DNA from: Lewinellaceae bacterium
GTDB taxonomy: Bacteria > Bacteroidota > Bacteroidia > Chitinophagales > Saprospiraceae
Direction: 5' to 3'
Assembly: GCA_020636255.1 (NCBI GenBank)
Contig: JACJYE010000007.1
Span: 1 to 64,000, forward strand
Length of the DNA: 64,000 nt
Under the pieces are notes generated by a model. The model saw only the letters and a list, made by a program, of their open reading frames with translations, did not search any database and had not been told where the DNA came from. The position numbers were made by a program, and so were the translations under genes. Position 1 is the first letter of the stretch; every line of letters starts with the position of its first letter. This document shows positions 60,917-64,000 of this stretch, piece by piece.

Positions 60917-61009
60917 GATACTGTCGATGCTGATCGATACTATCGATACCGCTTCACCCTGTACAATGTGCAGGGTAGTATCAATAGGATCCATAGCATC
61001 AACAGTATC
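60917..61009. repeat. Long three-tier inverted repeat
   Basis: Outer stem GATACTGTCGATGCT (60917-60931) / AGCATCAACAGTATC (60995-61009), 14 of 15 paired. Middle stem 60932-60950 with 60974-60991 (GATC..CTATCGATACC / GGTAGTATCAATAGGATC). Apical stem ACCCTG (60956-60961) / CAGGGT (60971-60976). It begins 20 bases past the stop of the minus gene 61030-61443. It could be a structured 3' UTR, terminator or small RNA. Confidence 0.75.
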
Positions 61010-61029
61010 AATCAGGCCAAAGCTTATCG

Positions 61030-61443
61030 TCATTTACTGGCGCCCATGCCTAAAACCCAGCCCACGACGCCGCCGGTGATACCCGTCATTATGGTATTGA
61101 CAATGGGGTCGACGAGCGTGCCCGTAAGGTCCATCATATCCGATGTGCCGAAAATGGTAAGGTCAAAGGCCAATGTAACTAAAAGGCCTATTACGGCGCC
61201 GGCTTTCAACCCGCCCATAAACGTGCTGACGCTCGCCCAGCGGCTGAATACATAGGCCAGGAATAAGGCCCATATCAAGTTGCCGAGGATGAGCGCCCAC
61301 CAGTCCATAGGGTCTTTCATGGCGCTGCTGGTGGAATGCGCCTCAAAAAACTTCATGAAGAGCATGCCATACATTAAAAACCCAAGGATGAAATAGGCAA
61401 CACCGCCTGCCAGGGTAGAGAGTAAAAGTTTGTCGATTTTCAT
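61030..61443 (-). CDS. Four-helix membrane protein (paralogue of 28743-29153)
   Basis: 137 aa from ATG at 61443 (MKIDKLLLSTLAGG); the frame from 61488 adds 15 unlikely residues. Four hydrophobic helices. MKDPMDWWALILGN, STFMGGLKAGAVIGLLVTLAFDL and TGGVVGWVLGMG align well with the 28743 protein. Function unknown. Like its paralogue it is followed by a palindromic repeat (60670-60833), with a long inverted repeat between. Confidence 0.75.
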   Translation of the reverse strand: MKIDKLLLSTLAGGVAYFILGFLMYGMLFMKFFEAHSTSSAMKDPMDWWALILGNLIWALFLAYVFSRWASVSTFMGGLKAGAVIGLLVTLAFDLTIFGTSDMMDLTGTLVDPIVNTIMTGITGGVVGWVLGMGASK

Positions 61444-61589
61444 TTTGTTATGCAGTTTGGTGAATGATCGAGGCTTGCCGGGAAACATCCCCGGGTATTC
61501 TGCTGCTACAAAAATAATGGAAATCGAAAAACAATTATTTATTTCTTCAAGAAAATTATATCCAGTATAAAGTTTTACAACAACACATA

Positions 61590-63059
61590 TTAGTAATAAA
61601 GTATTTTGACTTCGTTTAAGTCTTCGTCTTCCGTGAAAAAACGGGCGGAGCCGGCATAGGCCCCATCGTTCACCAGGCTGGCTCCCAGGTGCCCCTCAAG
61701 GGTGCACAAGCGGATCACGGCGCCCAGTTCCTGGAGGGTATTGGCGCGGTAGAGCGACAGTTGGCCGGCGGCGTTAATGCTGCCCAGCCCTGCCAGGCCG
61801 TAGCGCGCCATGCCCTCGATGACAGAAAAAACGGCCCCATCCTGCTCCTGCTCGGCGGCGGCAACCTGTTCGAGGCGCGGGGACTGCTTATCGGCTTTTT
61901 CTTTCAAAAAAACGCCGCTGGCATCCTCCTGAACATCGTAATCGGAATAGCTGTGAAAGAAGTTACGCGCTACCAGTTCCATCTTTTCCTTGGTCAGCTC
62001 GCTGGCCATTATCGTATCCGTAGGGCTTAGTATGCCTTTTTTGAGGCCCAGGCTTACCTCCTGGCCGGGCCGGATGGCTTCCATGATGCGGACGATATCC
62101 TGTAGCGTCTGAACCTTCTCGCCATTGATACTGCTGACCGTGAACCCAGCCCTGTCTTTTAGCATATCATAGGCGGGGCTGCCTTCAAAAACGCTTTTGA
62201 TGAGCGGGGGGCTTTCCTGGCCGAAAACACTGATGATAGTAGCGAATTCAACCCCCAGGAAGGCCCGCCGAAGGCGGCCGCCGTTGCCGATCATCTCCTT
62301 GGCCAGCTCGTAGGCCTTCCTGCCTTCCAGCGCGAAGTTCAATTGGGAAAAGAGGTAATTCTGCCCGCCTTTGTTTCGGGTCTCTACCCAGGTATTGACC
62401 CCTACGACTTCACCCATCTCATTGACCAACGGCCCGCCGCTATTGCCCCAGATCAGCGTAGCGGTATGCTGCAAATAACCAAAGCGGCCCGTCGACGGGC
62501 GGTGGTATAGCCTGTTCTTTCCGCTGACGATGCCCTCCGTTATGGAATAGGGATATGCCCCCAGGGGGTTGCCGATAGCATACACTTTCTGGGCCAGCCT
62601 TGCCCCTTCTTCACTAAAAGACAGCGGTTCGATCTCCGGCCCGGGATCGACGCCGTCGAACTCGAGAATGGCGAGATCATAAAAGCTGTCGCCCCCTACC
62701 AGCTTTACCGGGTATTTAGCGCGGCTGATGCTGAACGCGTATATGGCCCCCTCTTGCCCGGACGCTGCATCGACGACATGCACATTGGTGATAATATAAT
62801 ATTTGCCGCCGAAGTCAACGACAAAACCGGAGCCATTGGAAAAGGCGTCGCCCATATTGAGCGTTTTTTCGTAGGCCATTTCCGAGTAGCTTTTTTTCCG
62901 GGCGCCATACCCCATGACGAGGTCATTATCACTGACGTCGAAGACCCCTACCGTAACGATGCCCGACAAGGCATGCTCCAAAGGGCTGATATCAGGCTGC
63001 GCCGAAGCGCCGATAGCGAAGAACAGGAATAAGGCGGGAAGGATCTTTTCAGGTGCCAT
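61590..63059 (-). CDS. HtrA-like trypsin-fold serine protease with PDZ domain
   Basis: 489 aa, signal peptide to GASAQ. Protease domain about 30-255: GSGFVVDFGG, His in ITNVHVVD, Asp in FYDLAILEF, Ser in WGNSGGPLVNE; the triad is complete. PDZ-like domain about 265-350 (RRAFLGVEFATIIS, GSPAYDMLKDRAGFTVSSING). The last about 125 residues (EKMELVARNFFHSYSDYDVQ onward) are a separate unrecognised domain. Periplasmic protein quality control is likely; the extra C-terminal domain may set targets. Confidence 0.88.
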   Translation of the reverse strand: MAPEKILPALFLFFAIGASAQPDISPLEHALSGIVTVGVFDVSDNDLVMGYGARKKSYSEMAYEKTLNMGDAFSNGSGFVVDFGGKYYIITNVHVVDAASGQEGAIYAFSISRAKYPVKLVGGDSFYDLAILEFDGVDPGPEIEPLSFSEEGARLAQKVYAIGNPLGAYPYSITEGIVSGKNRLYHRPSTGRFGYLQHTATLIWGNSGGPLVNEMGEVVGVNTWVETRNKGGQNYLFSQLNFALEGRKAYELAKEMIGNGGRLRRAFLGVEFATIISVFGQESPPLIKSVFEGSPAYDMLKDRAGFTVSSINGEKVQTLQDIVRIMEAIRPGQEVSLGLKKGILSPTDTIMASELTKEKMELVARNFFHSYSDYDVQEDASGVFLKEKADKQSPRLEQVAAAEQEQDGAVFSVIEGMARYGLAGLGSINAAGQLSLYRANTLQELGAVIRLCTLEGHLGASLVNDGAYAGSARFFTEDEDLNEVKILYY

Positions 63060-63229
63060 GGCATGAATGTTTTGGGTTAACGTGCGGGCGTTTTGCCAGC
63101 CTACGCCCTTTGCCGTACCTGTAAAGATACAATTTCGGGCATAGCGCTTGCGCCTAACAGTTACCGGTTTATTTTGCAGCGGCCCGAAAGGTTACTTCGT
63201 ACCAATCAAAAATCAGCCATGCGAATCAG

Positions 63230-63247
63230 GGCCTCCAAACAAGCTCT
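63230..63247. repeat. Palindromic repeat arm at the helicase stop codon, copy 5
   Basis: GGCCTCCAAACAAGCTCT. On the minus strand TAAGAGCTTGTTTGGAGGCC begins with the helicase stop codon TAA, just as copy 2 begins at the beta-lactamase stop. No second arm is seen within 80 bases. Confidence 0.8.
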
Positions 63248-64000
63248 TAACTACCCGCACCTCCGTCCTTCCTGGGACCACGGCGGCCCCGGCGGCGGTT
63301 GTTGCGCCGCTTTTCGGGGTCAGCCTTGGCTTCCTGTCTCCGGTTGGCTGGGCCTCGCTTGTCGCGGCCACCACGGCTGGGGCCTCGTCTGTCGCGGCCG
63401 CCACCGGACCTCGGTTTTGCCTCGGCGAGTTCTTCGGGCAATGGGAGGATGCGGATCTTCATTTCGATGAGCTCCTCAATACGGCGGAACCGGCCCCGGT
63501 CTTTAGCATTCACGAAAGTAAAAGCCATACCCGATGCTTCCGCCCGGGCGGTGCGCCCTATGCGGTGAACGTAATCTTCCGCGTCGCCGGGCACGTCGTA
63601 GTTGATCACCGCGTCGATGCCTTTGACATCGATACCGCGCGACAGTACGTCGGTAGCGACCAGAATGGGCTGGGAACCACCGGCGAAGGCCTGTAGCTGC
63701 GCTTCCCGTTCATGCTGCTCCAGGTCGGAGGAAATAGCGCCTACGTCCAGGCCGCGCTTCCTGAGGCTGGCCGCCAGCTCGCGGACCACCTTTTTTGTGC
63801 CGGCAAAGATGAGTATACGCTGCAGGCGCTTGTTCGTTTCCAGTATTTTCTCCGTCAGCCGGATCTTGCCTATGTCGTCCACCTCATAGGCCAGTTGAAG
63901 GATGTTCTCGGCAGGCTTGGAAATGGCGATGCTGATCTCGGCGGGCTTTTCCCGCATCAGCTGCTTGGCGAACTGGCGGATCTGCTGTGGCATGGTTGCG
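63247..64000 (-). CDS. DEAD-box RNA helicase, C-terminal part (5' end beyond window)
   Basis: At the window edge the frame reads ..AT-MPQQIRQFAKQL, the SAT motif III of DEAD-box helicases, so the start codon lies beyond 64000. Helicase C domain: ILIFAGTKKVVRELA (motif IV), LVATDVLSRGIDVKGIDAVINYD (motif V), YVHRIGRTARAE (motif VI). The tail is Arg/Gly-rich (SGGGRDRRGPSRGGRDKRG), an RNA-binding extension as in RhlE-like enzymes. Likely acts in ribosome assembly or RNA decay. Confidence 0.93.
   Translation of the reverse strand, partial: ATMPQQIRQFAKQLMREKPAEISIAISKPAENILQLAYEVDDIGKIRLTEKILETNKRLQRILIFAGTKKVVRELAASLRKRGLDVGAISSDLEQHEREAQLQAFAGGSQPILVATDVLSRGIDVKGIDAVINYDVPGDAEDYVHRIGRTARAEASGMAFTFVNAKDRGRFRRIEELIEMKIRILPLPEELAEAKPRSGGGRDRRGPSRGGRDKRGPANRRQEAKADPEKRRNNRRRGRRGPRKDGGAGS

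Noticed and set aside
60692..61255. 187-codon plus-strand frame
   Set aside because: It crosses the palindromic repeat, the long inverted repeat and the antisense of the membrane gene at 61030; no protein-like pattern.

Overview
Organism. The window looks like a Bacteroidota chromosome, most like the Saprospiria/Lewinella side of the phylum. This is inference from protein families (TPR-HisKA_3 sensor kinases with LuxR-type regulators, a DUF5777 barrel, an NrfD/FeS/multihaem cluster, a MdsC/NahK-like kinase, DUF2652) and from TAnnTTTG-like -7 promoter elements. About 10.8-64 kb is GC-rich host sequence; about 0.2-9.9 kb is clearly AT-richer and carries accessory genes.

Region 1 (1-10.8 kb), a decaying accessory island. 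All non-transposase genes lie on the minus strand behind a tyrosine recombinase (9880-10770). Gene junctions hold long imperfect palindromes (802-847, 2224-2285, 5752-5820, 9753-9809), an arrangement like integron attC sites and cassettes. Cargo: an unknown secreted protein, a small membrane protein, a TPR-like protein, a MNT/HEPN pair, and a 4-helix protein with a cytochrome-oxidase-like HDTYFV motif. Two cargo genes are each split by an insertion sequence whose target duplication can be read: IS66-type at 2954-4482 (8-bp TSD) and an ISKra4-like element at 8170-9595 (23-bp inverted repeats, 9-bp TSD). Both host genes rejoin in frame when the IS and one TSD are removed.

Region 2 (11-22.6 kb), metabolic and stress genes on the plus strand: a double-GH29 alpha-L-fucosidase, an SDR, an MsrB-MsrA lipoprotein, a 76-bp tandem repeat, a DoxX-like protein, a PfkB kinase, tandem USP, and four consecutive SnoaL/SRPBCC-type genes, one with a cyclase-homology domain.

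Region 3 (22.6-37.5 kb): two TPR histidine kinase/LuxR regulator pairs, a STAND-like ATPase, an MpaB-family protein, tRNA-Val(CAC), a dihaem cytochrome, a NagX-like acyltransferase, an erythromycin-esterase-family lipoprotein and a two-gene ABC exporter.

Region 4 (37.5-44.1 kb): a seven-gene minus-strand electron-transfer operon (hexahaem lipoprotein, small haem lipoprotein, outer-membrane barrel, Tat FeS protein, NrfD, Ig-like membrane protein, monohaem cytochrome) with no molybdopterin subunit. It has a repeat-rich upstream region and a terminator.

Region 5 (44.3-64 kb): a lipoprotein, an Ig-domain/class C beta-lactamase fusion, a sugar-kinase-like APH protein, the ATP-grasp/alpha-E/transglutaminase trio, mnmG, a class V aminotransferase, a SPOR-like protein, D-Ala-D-Ala ligase, an MltF-like transglycosylase, a GltP-type symporter, a four-helix paralogue, an HtrA-like protease and the C-terminal part of a DEAD-box helicase cut by the window end.

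A palindromic interspersed repeat (arms AGAGCTTGTTTGGAGGCC / GGCCTCCAAACAAGCTCT) recurs at 28658, 46916, 48662, 60670 and 63230, usually at a stop codon. One arm lies inside the signal-peptide region of a sensor kinase at 32963.
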